From: Venturia oleaginea
Taxonomy: Eukaryota > Ascomycota > Dothideomycetes > Venturiales > Venturiaceae
Length of the DNA stretch: 64,000 nucleotides
Assembly: GCA_013176395.1 (NCBI GenBank)
Contig: JABMLP010000026.1
Location: 62,001-126,000, forward strand
Direction of reading: 5' to 3'
Positions 22,029 through 33,935 of the stretch are shown in pieces (the stretch's first letter is position 1; each line of letters begins with the position of its first letter). The notes below the pieces were generated by a model that saw only the letters and a list, made by a program, of their open reading frames with translations, was not told the origin of the DNA and did no database searches. The position numbers and the translations under genes were made by a program.

Positions 22029-23595
22029 ATGCCGCAACCAGTGCAGGAGTCTGGCAGCCTTCGGTTCAGCACCGGAGGTACACCACCTCAGCCAAACGGG
22101 ACTCAACAAACCCAAAAAGACCCCCCCAAAGGCCCTAAAAAGCCCGAGAGCGCAAAGAACATCTTGTTACAGCTTCTTCTCGAGCTCGATAGCCCGGCAC
22201 CGCCCCCAAATCGGTCCATTTTTATCCAAGTCCAACTCGCCGTCAAAGCCCTAGGCCAACCCCTGGACTCCCAGAACGCCACCGCAAGCAAACAGCTCGA
22301 TCGAATCGAACGACTAGTGGAATCGCTCACCCAGCGGTCCCCTACCGGACCTACCCCGGGCCCAGGAAACAAGCTATGGTCGAAAGTCCATATGGAAGCC
22401 CCCAAATCAGTCCGAGTGCAGCTCCAGGATACAGCCGGCCTCACGGCGGAGGACCGTCTGGACCCCCAAAGGGTCCTTGAAGAGTGTCGGAAGGATATGC
22501 CACAGGCAATTGCAGTAAAAGTACTAAAGAGCGGGGCAGTAGATGTCCACTTTCGAACTACAGCAGATAAGGAGAGGAGCGCTACTCAAGGCCCTGGCAC
22601 GACTACAGTGGTACTCAAAAAGAATTACCTTATTGAGGTGTTTGGAGTAAAGAAAAACATTAGAATCGGAGACGGAAAGAGCGAGGACAATACGGCAGCG
22701 GTTAGGTACCTGAACGAGGGTAACCAGAGGCTCTGCCCAAGCACAAAAATAGTATCAGCGGCATGGAAATCCTCAAAACGGAAAGGGGACGAGAGTGGTC
22801 CGGCCACGGCAAACCAACGGGGATCCCTCCTTATTGTCGTAGCTACAGTTGGGGACAGAGACACGATCATTAGGAAAGGCATAGTCATCCAGGGGGAGAT
22901 CTATCAGTGCAGACTGTTCGACCACAACACCACGACAAAGCAGTGCTTGAAATGCCAGAAATGGCCAGAAATGGGGCCACATAGCTACCCACTGCGGTGC
23001 CGGAGCGATCCGTTGTGGGCGCTGTGCAGGGGAACACGATACGAGAGACTGCTACAAGATAGCCGCTACAGTACCGGACAGGTGCCGGAACTGCGATAGA
23101 CCCCACCCGGCATGGGCGAAATCTAAGTGCAAGGTATACGAGAAGTACCTAATCAACATCCAGGAGACTAGGCAGAGCTACATCCTACAGACTCAACGGA
23201 TCAGGGACGGACCGTACGTGGATATCGCGGTACCCAAGACGTTCCCAGAGAACTCGGCAAAGCGAAACCGAGAGGAACCCTCCCAGGAAGCAATCGCGCG
23301 GAGAGTAGGGCGCCCGCTAGGATCAAAGAACAAACCGAAGCTTGGCCCCGGTGGCGGTATGCAGTCGAGAATCAGCGAAGCCTTCACCGGCCTCCCAAAC
23401 ATCCTCAGTAGGAGTATGGACCCCGCTAGGGCCTACAGCGTACCGACTGACTGCCAGAGGTCGGACAGTATCCTCATCAGCTCTACTCAGGAGACCGATG
23501 AGCCAGCTGATAGCGATATGGCAGGAGACAACATGACGGCCGACGGCAACAGGGAAGCGGACCGAACACGGACAACGGGAACACCTAATGTCTAG
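22029..23595 (+). pseudogene. LINE ORF1 (gag-like RNA-binding protein), frameshifted
   Basis: Starts MPQPVQESGSLRFSTGG. N-terminal half is Pro/Ser-rich; the middle (about residues 115-290) is a conserved gag-like region (SVRVQLQDTAGL, VLKSGAVDVHFRT, TVVLKKNYLIEVFGVKKN). The zinc-knuckle region is split by a 10-bp tandem duplication CCAGAAATGG (22955-22964 and 22965-22974) that shifts the frame. Across that point the two frames together contain three knuckles: CLKC...GHIATHC, CGRCAGEHDTRDC and CRNCDRPHPAWAKSKC. The tail (GRPLGSKNKPK AT-hook-like motif) ends at TAG 23595, overlapping the ORF2 start. ORF1 proteins package LINE RNA in cytoplasmic particles. Confidence 0.88.
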
Positions 23596-26500
23596 CGAAG
23601 CCAGAACATTCGAACTCATACAGTATAACTGCGGAAACGCAAACTACAAGAAAGCACAACCACTGTTCAAACAGCTCAACCACAAGACCCAGATGGTGGT
23701 AGCGATCCAGGAGCCAATGGAGAAGAACCGAACCACATACTGCCCTCCCGGCTACGCCCTCGCGTACGAACCCAGCCCAGAAAACAAAGTAACTAAGGTC
23801 GCGTTTCTAGTCAGCAAAGGCATCGACCCGGGGTCGTGGGAGGCCCGATTCTACGGGACAAACGTGATATCCCTGGACATTACACTTGCAGATTTCAACC
23901 TTACGATCATCAATGTCTACAACCCTATAACTAACACAGTCCGGCTACCCGCCTGGCCAGACATCGCACGAGCTATTGCAGAGGCCAAGGAAAACTACAT
24001 CCTTCTTGGGGACATGAACGCCAAAAACGTCCGATGGGGAGGGGTCGGTACAGCTACGGACCGCCAGGGGACACACCTCTGGGAGAAAGTCGAAACACAC
24101 GAATTATATATGATGACCGCGAAAGGTAAACCTACGTGGGAGAGAGATGGGAGGTCATCCGTAATCGATCTAACCTTCGGCACCGAAACGGTAATGGACC
24201 GTCTTCGCCTATGCCATCCTGAACCAGGCTGGACCCCCTTTGCAGACCACCACCCTATCAGAATCGTCCTCGACGTAACTGCAATACCCCCACGGGCCCC
24301 CGACAGGTACGATACATCAAAACTCGACGTTTGTAAACTTCAAGAGATGGTTACTTTGGATAAGTGGCAAGAGAAGGAGGACAAAATCCACGGCCTCCAG
24401 CAGGCAATTATGAACGCCCTTAACAAGCTATGCCCCAAGAAAGGAACAGCGACCAGAGAACGCCGGGATTGGTCCCCCCTCGCGGCTGAGCTGCTCCGGG
24501 AGAAGAACGAAGCACGAGTACTCTTAAGGAGGAGACTCTCAGAAACGAACAAGCAGAGAGTCCGCGACACTACACAGGCCCTAACCCGAGAGCTGCGAAG
24601 GCTTAGCACCGACAACTGGAGAGCATTCCTAGACGACTTCTGTGAGAAGTCTACAGAAGCACACGACAAAGGGCTGTGGACGATGAGCAAATGGAGTCGA
24701 CGAGGCCCGGTACAGCTCCCACAAATGCCGAGCCTCGTGGATCCTTCAACAGGAACCAAGAGTAAGAACAAGGAGGAAATCTCCAGAATCCTAGCGACAA
24801 AGTTCTTTCCAGGAGACCAAGATGCAGACCTCAGCGATACCCTAGAGACGCCGGGAGCGGCCCGCCCATGGGCAACAAAGACAGACAACGAGAAGATACC
24901 TAACATCACAGAGGAGCTCATCGAGGGAATTCTCCAGGATCTACCAAACAACAAGGCCCCTGGCCCGGATCTGATTACTAAAGAAGTCCTGAAGATGCTC
25001 GCGCCCTGTATTAAGAAACCTTTCGCCGAAGCGGTACAAACAAGCCTTGCCAATGGAGTCATCACCCCAACCCTCAAGGAGTCGATTACCTGCATACTAA
25101 AGAAAGAAGGCAAAGGCGACTATACTTCGCCGGGGTCGTACCGGCCTATCGCCCTCGAAAATACGCTCGGGAAAGTCCTTGAAACGATCGTTGCTAGAGA
25201 GCTCACTAATGTCGCCGAAAGCTCGAAGCTACCCTGGAATCAATTCGGAGGGCGCCGTAAGAGGTCTACCCTCTCAGCCATATCGTTCCTCCGGAATATC
25301 ATCGAAACAGCTTGGAAGACGAAAAACCACAAAGTAGTATCGATACTAGCTCTAGACCTCACAGCAGCCTTTGATAATGTGTCTCTGAAAAGACTGCTCC
25401 ATATCCTCTGGCGCAAAGGGGTAGCGCCGTGGATTATCCGATTCGTGGAAAGCTTCCTCACAGAACGAAAGACCAAGATCTCCTTCACGGGATATAAGAG
25501 CGAGTGGTACCGGGCTCGTACCGGCATCCCCCAGGGCTCCCCTCTCTCCCCTATCCTCTTCCTGTTTTTCGTCTCCGAGCTCCTCGAAGAATTCCTTACC
25601 CCTCAAGATAACACAATCGGCTTTGGGTTCGTTGACGATACAAACCTCGTAGCCTGGGGTCCCTCGGCAGCGGACAACTGCAGACGACTAGCCGAGGCCC
25701 ACGAGAAGTGCCTCTTATGGGCTAGGAGGCACGGCGCAGCATTCAATCCTACGAAGTACCAGCTTATGCATTTCAAGCAGCCAGGCAGCCCCGAGGCCTC
25801 CCCGGGAGATATGAAGTCGGCTATCAACATCAATGGAGTCTCTACCAAACCAGAGTAAGGAGCTCAGACTGCTCGGCGTGTGGTTTGATCCACAGCTCAA
25901 ATGGGATGCGCAAATAACGAAAGCAGAGGCTAAGGGAAGAGCAGCGATGGCAGCGATGGGCCGGATAGTTGGAGTCAACTGGGGACCAAGCTTCCGAAAG
26001 AGCCGAATGGTCTATACCGCGGTTGTGCGGCCGACTATGCTATATGGCATCCAGGTCTGGGGGTCAAACGACATCCAGGGAGAAGGAATTATGAGAGCGC
26101 CGCTGATGGAACGGATAGAGAAAGTTCAAAGACAGTGCCTCCGAATGGCTACAGGAGCCTACAAGAGGACACCTCTCGCAGCGATGGAAAGAGAGCTCTG
26201 CCTCCAGCCAATACCCCTGTATATAGAACAGCTTATCCTGGAGAGGACTGGCTCGGTAGAGAAGGACCCAGTAGAAGCAGAGATGAGAGCTGCTCTCAAC
26301 AAAATGTGGATAGGAATCATGATGGAGGAAAGACCCCGCCGGCCGGCTGGCAGCCGAGGGAGGCCGCCTACGGCCAGATGTAAGCCAGATACGTCTACGG
26401 AGAAGCGGGCGAAGAGATATACCCAGAGGAAGGAGGAAGCCAATGACCTCCCGGAGTACACAGCACCCGAAGGAGAGTACCTCGGGGATATCAATACTGA

Positions 26501-27203
26501 CGGGTGGCGCCGGAGGCGGATTACTACCGTACGGAACAACCCTGACAACCCCTACCCGAGGAGGAGGATCACAACGCAAGAAATTGGACCGTACAATGAG
26601 ATACGCAGCACTACTGGCCCCCGACGGTTTCGAGGCGACCCCGCACCGGGAGACCCGGGGCACGCAATCCGAGTAAGGAACTCGAGGAAAGGAGGAAACA
26701 TCCATAAGCGGGTTCTACCCAGCAAAATCTCGAAGCTGATGGAAGAGATCTGGCGTACAAAATGGGAAGCACTGGGCCGGAACCGGAGGGCGAAGACTTG
26801 GAACGAGCCATGGGAGAAGTCCCCAATTGAGCTATACGACGGCCTTACGAAGGTAGAAACACATACAACGTTCCTACTCCGAGTCGAAGTGCTAGGACTC
26901 CGGTCCTGGCTCGCATCGATACATGTCCCAGGGATTACCCCCGAATGCGAATGTGGATGGCAGCAAGAGACGGTAGAACACATTTTTACGTACTGTACTA
27001 GATTCAATAGGAGAGGCCTATTCAGCGCCAGGGGAGGCTCTCGAGGGGTGAAGGGGCTACTAGGAACGAGGGAAGGATGCAAGGCCGCGTCCCAGTGGTT
27101 TTTGAAGAATTCGGTACTCCAATACCTTGCTAGAGCAAACGCAGCAGTAACAGAGAACCGGTCGGGCTTCGGAACGGCGCCGGAGCTGGAAGGCACAGGA
27201 TAA
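23588..27203 (+). pseudogene. LINE ORF2 (endonuclease-reverse transcriptase), frameshifted
   Basis: Starts MSSEARTFELIQYNCGN. Residues about 1-225 are an AP-type endonuclease: IQEPMEKN, LLGDMNAKNVRWGG, RDGRSSVIDLTFG, ADHHPIRI. Reverse transcriptase follows (about 445-730): NNKAPGPDLITKEVL, SYRPIALENTLGKVLE, NQFGGRRKRST, LALDLTAAFDNV, GIPQGSPLSPILF, and active site GFVDDTNL. At 25856 a TAA ends the frame; one base of shift (frame from 25833) restores LRLLGVWFDPQLKW, then thumb/C-terminal sequence to 27203 including a CECGWQQETVEHIFTYC zinc-binding motif. No RNase H signature (YTDGS-type) is seen in the C-terminal part, unlike classical Tad elements. The enzyme nicks target DNA and primes cDNA synthesis there. 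Confidence 0.9.
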
Positions 27204-27562
27204 CAGTAGGTCTTACCTCGATAGGAGGAGGAAGAGGGCGGAAGTGATGCCCCCCAGGGTCCCAAGATCCTTGCCTCGAGGAAATACCACGGACCGGGAC
27301 CGGACTACGCCCGGACTTGGATGGCAATGGACTGAAATGGATACCAGGGAGCTAGGAGAAGCTGCTTAGGCAGTGTTGACCCGGAAACGCTTCGATATAT
27401 ACGAATAGGATGGTAAAGCTCGCGGATATGCCGCGGGCCGCAGCCGGGGTAGCAAACAAACGGTTTTTGTCCCCGAAAAGAGGGGTTTTTCTTTGTAGAT
27501 AGAGGATGTTGGCACAGGCTTAACCTAGCCCTACATACAACAATAAATCCTGATTATTATTA

Positions 27563-27577
27563 TTATTAAGACAAAGG
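27563..27577. repeat. LINE target-site duplication, right copy
   Basis: Exact copy of 21882-21896, immediately after the (TTA)n tail. The shared TTA triplets make the precise tail/duplication border ambiguous by a few bases. Confidence 0.88.
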
Positions 27578-28278
27578 TTGATAAAGTAGGGTTCACGGGC
27601 CCTGTACGTCAATTTCGTCAACCCTTGTGCGCGAAACTACGAGCCAAGCGTAAATGTGAGCACGCGAGTAAAAGAGGTCTGATTTGTGAGATGAAGCAAA
27701 AAGACATGGCAGATTCCGGAATCAGGTAATGAGAGAAACATACCTGCATACTTGAGTAACGAGCTGTAAATAACGGAAAGTTTCCGGTGAGTTAACTGCT
27801 CGCTCTGCACGCGCTGGACCCCTTCATTTACCGAAATCGATGCTGAATTGGGTATGATCGAGTTAGGTCAACTCTACGTACAAATTTAATGAATTAAAGA
27901 AGTGCCTGAGATACCTTGATTGTGTTTTCCGTAATTCATGAACAGTAAAGCTCTCGCAACGTACCGTGAGCGCTATTTTTGCAGGTCTTTGAATCGAGTA
28001 CTGCGAAAGGTGACTGTCCTCTGCCGCTCGACGATACCAAAGATGAGAATTGGACGGCAATGGGTGGACGAGAGACTTCCAGATAATTTCAGAGTGGAAG
28101 ACAGCAAGAGACGAAGGTCTGGTTCGAAGGATAAAATTGAAATGCAGCACAAGATTCGAAAGAGTATTACCGACGATTTTTGGCTGGTCTTCGAGATGGC
28201 CGGAGGTACATCCATAGCCAGATTGGATAGATCAAGATGAAAGCAGAGTTTAGCAAAAAGACAACTCGACGAGACAAA
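27578..28278. other. intergenic, no gene seen
   Basis: Right flank of the LINE. Contains 27630-27720, a diverged match to 11600-11690. The open frame at 27938-28240 (plus) has no recognisable domain and is not supported. Confidence 0.4.
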
Positions 28279-29016
28279 CTAGGTACAACGAACTTTAAAA
28301 CTTTTCGCATCCTTAGTCGCCTTCCCCTTTTCGGATCTCCCATCATTCTTTTCAACAACACACACCTCATCATAAGTATCTTTGCAATCCTCATCCGAAT
28401 ACATTTTCACGCAACATTTCTGCGGTGGATTCACGGGACCAATCCACTGCCCACCATTATTCTGCGGTGGTCGTCCTCCGTTGTTCTGCGGGGGAGGACG
28501 GTTATTGCTCGCCGGTGGCGTCTTGGGGCCAGTCCAAGTTTCTGGTGGTGGTCTGTTGTTGCTTTGTGGTGGTGGTCTATTCGATGCAGGCTGATTTTGT
28601 GGTGGTGAATTAAAGGCAGGCGATCCTCCTCCGTTGTTGCTCGGTGGTAACTGAGGCCCAGGTGCCCATCCATTAGGATTCGGTACAGGATTCCATGTCC
28701 CTCCTCCATTCTGTAACGGCATATTCCCCCATCCTCCCTCACTTTGTGAGAATGGAGGCGTATTCTCATCTCCCCATCCTGTTTCTCCCCATCCGTTTTG
28801 TGGTTCGGGAGCAGCTGATCGAGCTTTGTTGCTATTTTTGATGGTCTCCAGTTTCACCGTCCAGTTTTCCGATTTTTTCATGTAGAAGCGTTGACAAGAT
28901 CGGGAGCCAATACCATGAGCGCGGCCGGAGCTCGTTTCGAAGAGCCACCCTTTTTGTTGTTGAGCTGTGATGAGAAATGGCAAGATTGCCAGGGCAAGGG
29001 TGGTGGGGACTCTCAT
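28279..29016 (-). CDS. secreted Pro/Asn/Gly-rich protein with C-terminal Cys cluster
   Basis: Single-exon 245-residue frame. Residues 1-18 are a clear signal peptide (MRVPTTLALAILPFLITA). A short folded-looking N-terminal part (GWLFETSSGRAHGIGSRSCQ) is followed by a long low-complexity region of Pro, Asn, Gly and Gln with repeated NNRPPP, NNGG and PPQNN motifs (about 70-190), and then a C-terminal domain with KCCVKMYSDEDCKDTYDEVC and a final Cys, five cysteines plus one near residue 40. No named family recognised. Such architecture fits a cell-wall-associated or effector-like secreted protein; function is unknown. Composition is biased by the repeats but the frame is clean and the start is unambiguous. 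Confidence 0.78.
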   Translation of the reverse strand: MRVPTTLALAILPFLITAQQQKGWLFETSSGRAHGIGSRSCQRFYMKKSENWTVKLETIKNSNKARSAAPEPQNGWGETGWGDENTPPFSQSEGGWGNMPLQNGGGTWNPVPNPNGWAPGPQLPPSNNGGGSPAFNSPPQNQPASNRPPPQSNNRPPPETWTGPKTPPASNNRPPPQNNGGRPPQNNGGQWIGPVNPPQKCCVKMYSDEDCKDTYDEVCVVEKNDGRSEKGKATKDAKSFKVRCT

Positions 29017-30313
29017 GGTCAGTAGAGGATGCTATAGTCTTGAAGGAGGGAGATATCCTGCTCTTGAAAATTGAAGGCGATGTCCCTTGCTGATGCTCTG
29101 CCAGGCTGTAACACGCCTTCAATTTCTGCGTGAAGAAGTGTATTAAGTATCGCACAACTCCCTACCAAGCAATTGAAGCCCTTTTCTCTAGCCCTTTAGT
29201 CTCAAGACCTCGTAACGCTGAGTGATACCTATCTTCGAGGGTAAGCAAATTATTCCGTGTCCATTGATGTCCGGAATTGTTCCAGAATATATTTTCTATG
29301 AAGACTTGCCGTCCCCACCGTCGAAAGTGGGAGAGCGCCAAGGAACGAGAAATGCTACATAATCTCCTGAGATTTTCCATCATATACAACGATCTTGCGC
29401 ATATATATGATAAAGTCTCGGAATAATAGCTCTGAAGGTATTCAAGAGTGTAGGAGTGAATGTGTAGTGGCGGGGGTGGAACTGAGAATAACTGTTCCAC
29501 GGGCTAGACCCAGCTGATTTCTCTACGGGCCGCGGAGTCGTCGGCCGGTTATGTTCCGAATTCCTACTGCAGTATACAGCTAAATTTAGATGTAGCCCTA
29601 TGATTCTAGAAACTCGGGTTAGTGATATTGGGGGTGACCTGAGCTTGATCAATTCCTAGCCCCTTAACTCAAAGATTAATAATATTGATAGTTTCCTAGC
29701 GACTTTAGGAAAACAATCGTGCCTAAAAAGTACTGATACATGTCGATCTTAAATAAGCAAACTCCAAACATATGATTTCTACCATGAATACTGGACGTCA
29801 GGATGGTGCATGGGGTCACTGCGACATTGTTGGCTTTCTTCCTGATCGGGGCAGGGAGGGAGGTAAAACTTGGGCTGACTAAGGTAAGAAGATGGTCTCT
29901 CAACTTCCGTCCCAAACTCGTTACTCTCCTCGCAATTCCTCCCCGTGGCAAAGTCAGCTATTACCTTGTTAAAGCAAATCAGCCGTCTATCTTCCTCGTC
30001 CGGGATCTTTACGATGACCTCCTATCAATAAATCAGGCGAGACACTTTTATCAGAACCCCAAATGAATCCAACAGCGGTAATGGTCAAAGTCTAGGGCAC
30101 CGTAACGACAGCAAAATGAAAAATTACTACTAAACAGGCTACAACACAACCTCAAGCCCACTGTATATAAAATTGCCTCGCCAAAGAAAAACTTTTCCAA
30201 GGCCTGAATTCCATCGATACATAATCGCCCATGATCCAAAGGGCAGCATCTGCTACACCTTGCCCAGCAAACTATCAACTTTCCCTCTCTTTCGCATGTT
30301 CTTCATTCGATAG
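29017..30313. other. intergenic, no gene seen
   Basis: 1.3 kb between the promoter of the secreted-protein gene and the 3' end of SYP1. Several short minus-strand frames (29162-29500, 29380-29652, 29676-29951) have no domain, no matching splice signals and AT-rich composition; not called. Confidence 0.45.
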
Positions 30314-33300
30314 TCATGATCCTGCCGGCAGCGCCAAATAACTTGGTCCAGCCCTCCACCTTTTCACACTATGAACTTGGGTCCAATTCTCCTTACTTTC
30401 AGATGAGGGTCTAATCTCCTCTTCTGCATCCGCGAATGGATCGTCCTCACTCGCAAGTTCCTCTTCCTTTCCATCAGTCTCAAGCTTGCTCACTGCCAAT
30501 CCACTTCCCATTTTCGGTAAATGTTCACCACTAATCTCCCACCTGGCCTCCACATTCCCAACCTTCGCCTCTCCGTCGGTCTTGAACTGCGCAACCAATT
30601 TCTGGGGCGCAGTTTCCTTCGCAAACGTGATATCTCCCAGCTTCCAGTAGATTAGATTCTCGGCTTTTCGAAACACCAGACTTTCTGCCGGTTTAGCATT
30701 ACAAGACTTGGCTTTCGCCCCAGTGGGATCTAAATGAAGAATAATGACGACGCCGCTAAGCGTGAGAGGGAAGCTTGATTCCGGCAAGGCTTCCACAAAG
30801 GCAGGATTTAGTGAATATTGAACCTTGGCCAATGTCTGCGTTGCCTCTACGCGGTAGTCTAAAGTGAGGAGTAGAGGTACATGAGACGAATGCGAGCCTT
30901 CTCCTAGGTGGACCTGGTATTTGAAAGCGACCGCTGTCTTCGTCACATGAGAAAGGTCGACTGTAAACTGACCAGTCTTGTCTGTTACAGGCTCGATAAA
31001 AGCTGGGTTGAGCGCGACCTTTTCCAGCGATGAGAAATTGTCCAAGAGAATCGTTTCCTGGCCAAATGGCGCATCAAGATCGGCATGATTGTAAGCCAGA
31101 GCTAGTTCACCAGTCATCACCGCACGCGTGACTACGCCTTGTGAAAACTCGGCATTGATAGTTTCCACAACTGAGATGTTCAATCCTGGCTCGTTGAAGT
31201 CCGGATGTTTGATACTTAGCAGACTGTTCAACGATCGGCCAGATCTGATGGAGTGAGTATCAGACACAGAGCTGTCAAGACCAAGGGTGCTTCTGTGCAT
31301 GAAGTTGAATGGCAGTTGTGGGGATGATGGAGAGGAAACCTGTTGTGACGGTGGCATTTCAATCGAGCGCGGTGTTTCAGCGATTACTGGCGGAGGTGTC
31401 GGTACTAGAGAAGATGAAGGTGAAGCTGATGGGAATGCCACAGCTGGGAAAGCAGCGGACGGTAGTGGTGCTGATGCGGGCGCACTAGGTGGTGGGCCTG
31501 ACGGAGAAGGGTCTCTCGGAATTTCTGGAATCGGCACATTACCAGGGACGAGCATAGTGTTTCGATTTCTTCGGCCACGGTTGGTCACGGCTCTTTGCGG
31601 AGTTGCGGTCTATGAATGGGATCAGTATTGAGATGGAATACATAAATGAAAGTCATGACCTACCATCTGAAGTGCATTGGCCACATCAGCCATCGCGGCA
31701 GAAGCATCGCCTGATTCTTCTTGAATTGGCGCATTCTTGATGTTGACCTTGAACTGAGCTGCGGCATTTGCCTCAGCAGCTTCGTTCATGGCTTGCTGAA
31801 TGGGATCGATCGATGTAGATGGTAGCGAGAAGCCCTCGTCGTCCTTGGGGGGTTCGGACGACGAAGTTGGAGCAGATGGCATTGGTGGCTCTGGTAGAGC
31901 TGGGTGGCCCCCTGATGCTGCTCCATTGGGGAGCCCTGCACTTCCGTTTGTCTCGGTAACGCTTTGTAGAGGTGTGCCATTCGCACGATCTGATGTATAC
32001 GAAGCAATCCGTTCGAGGTTTGGAGGTGGGTCATTCGAAGCATGTTGACTTTCAGGTCCATCAGAGAAGGTCCGGCCAGTTGGAGGCGGAGAGAGGTGCC
32101 GCTCTCCGATTTGTTGGTGCGACTGTCTGAAGCGACCAAAAGCCGATCCGATGTTGTTTGACGATTTCTTCCTCTCAGGCGAGGTATTTTGTTGGTATGG
32201 ATGTGTACTTTGTCGTCGTCGCCCAATTACCGTGCCTAGCCCTCTCTTCAAGCCAGACAATCCGCCTTTCTTCTTCTCCTCTTGCACTGCCAACTGTTAG
32301 TTATGCCTTCCATAATGCCTCAGTGTTTCCTACCTGAGCCGGGTTTGGTGCTAGCCGCCTCGTCCTGGCGCGGGATTGCAGGTACGGGATGCAAGCTGGA
32401 TCCGGCGTCCGTGGTTGGTGGCGGAGGCATGGGCTCTTGTCGCAGGCTCTTCCGACGGTCTTGCATAGTTGTAGTGGTCATCATGTCGCTGACTGTATTG
32501 GCCATCGGGGAGCTCGCTGCTGTCCTTGTTGAGCTGACCACTGGAAGAGATCTGGTGGTCTTGATTGCGAAAGTGGTGATCTCGTCGCCAGTCTGGACGT
32601 TAAGCAGTGCATTCAAGCACTCTTCGGCAGAGTTGCCAGTGGCAGAGAAGCACTCGATAACGTGGGTTTGAAACTGTGTGAGGCCACTCCGTTGATGGTC
32701 GACGCGCGCTTCATCCACGGCCTGCAGTCTTTCAAAGACGTATGGTGCCTGTGAATCCCATTGCCCTTGCGCAGCTTCCACCTCGGATGCGGCAGACGCC
32801 ACCTTCGCAGCATCGGCCTTGCCTCCCTTCCCTGACAGTTTTGCCTGCTTTTTGTGTGCGTTGTCGGCCTCCTTCGCAATGGCGCGCAGGTTTCCGGCGA
32901 TGTTGTGCATTGCTTGCATTTCCGAGTTTCCTGCGGCAAAGTCTCGCATGGGTGTTTCGACGTCTTGGAAGATGTTCTGGGCAAGGGAATTGTGGGCTTG
33001 GGCGAGTGCTTCTGTGGAAGTCACGATCTTCTGCCATGGTGTCGCGAATACCCTACAGTACACGCATAAGCAAAGGAGCCGGTGTGGGCAGGAGCTACTT
33101 TACCCAAGTTCGGCCACCTCAGTATCGGAGAATTGTCTCGCAGCCAGCTTTCGCAGGCCCTGAGCATAAGCCTCCTCGATGCGCCGCCGTTCCTAAACAG
33201 CAATATGTCAATGTTTTGGTCGGAGACGTCCCGGCTGCGATGGATCCTACTTGCAACCAGTCCGCGATATCTACATTGATTCGATTGATGTACTTGACCC

Positions 33301-33446
33301 GGTCGTCGAGCACTTTGACGGCCTGAGCAGGCTGGAGATGCGTCTGGGGAAATATTTGGTTAGCAGCTTGCTCGTGGTCACGAAGGCTGGCCGCGTCGGC
33401 AACAACTCACCAGCATCCCCGGATAGTCCTGCCGTGAGAGATCCAT
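30314..33446 (-). CDS. SYP1: endocytic adaptor muniscin Syp1 (F-BAR plus mu-homology domain)
   Basis: Six exons: 33446-33411, 33343-33251, 33192-33104, 33052-32334, 32286-31664, 31609-30314; introns 47-67 bp; phases close to 951 residues. N-terminal F-BAR domain, about residues 1-250: MDLSRQDYPGML, QAVKVLDDRVKYINRINVDI, EEAYAQGLRKLAARQ, PWQKIVTSTEALAQAHNSLA. The middle (about 250-650) is Ser/Pro-rich and disordered, with SPERKKS and DDEGF motifs that could bind endocytic partners. C-terminal mu-homology domain (about 660-935): LNISVVETINAEFSQGVVTR, VALNPAFIEPVT, LIYWKLGDITF. In yeast Syp1 marks early endocytic sites at the plasma membrane, bends membrane through the F-BAR dimer, recruits cargo through the mu-domain, and affects septin/actin organisation. 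Divergent from CSK1 with about 490 bp between the starts. Confidence 0.95.
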
Positions 33447-33935
33447 GATGATAGGGAGGTTCGGGGCGCGGGAGAAATAGAGAAGTATTCAGGTAGGAGT
33501 CTTGCACTGGACGGCTTCATATCACGGCCAGCGCAGACTTGAGGATGTTGCACGGGGTTTGATATCCAATTCGTCGTTGCCTGTCATGCAGTAGTAGGAG
33601 ATGCGTCGGCGAGCTTTGACCATACTAGATCGATAATCCATGTTTCCTTTTGCGAGACTCGCCCGTCCAACGACGATTGATTGCGAAAGTGGATGGGCAA
33701 TGGGCCTACAGTGTTCCTGTCCGCAGCACCGGATCCGTTACGGCAAGCCAAGCCCATAGCATTGCAACAACTCACGCTGGTCGAGGACACCATTCGGTAT
33801 CATCTCGGCGTCGACAGTCGACACGGATCACGACGGAATCATTACAGACGGCCATTTACCCCATTACACAGTATTGTCATTCCGCCAGACCTGTCGAATC
33901 TGTACCACGGGCTCCACGGTATCCTCACGCCCGCA
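33447..33935. promoter_or_regulatory. shared divergent promoter region of SYP1 and CSK1
   Basis: 489 bp between two divergent start codons, so it must hold both promoters and leaders. No TATA box stands out; open frames within it (33650-33970, 33681-34073) are extensions of the CSK1 first exon frames and not separate genes. Confidence 0.6.

Larger units (their letters stand above)
21897..27562 (+). mobile_element. full-length LINE-type (Tad-like) non-LTR retrotransposon
   Basis: 5666 bp between 15-bp target duplications. Order: about 130-bp 5' UTR, ORF1 (gag-like, CCHC zinc knuckles), ORF2 (AP endonuclease plus reverse transcriptase), a 3' UTR of about 360 bp and a short (TTA)n tail (27552-27562). 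ORF1 and ORF2 overlap by ATGTCTAG (23588-23595). Both ORFs carry one frameshift each but otherwise look fresh and are not AT-skewed, so heavy repeat-induced point mutation has not acted here. Confidence 0.92.

Noticed and set aside
21897..27562. Heavy RIP of the LINE
   Set aside because: GC content stays balanced, ORFs have few stops, and C-to-T bias is not visible by eye.
29162..29951. Three small minus-strand frames
   Set aside because: AT-rich, no domain, no consistent splicing between them.
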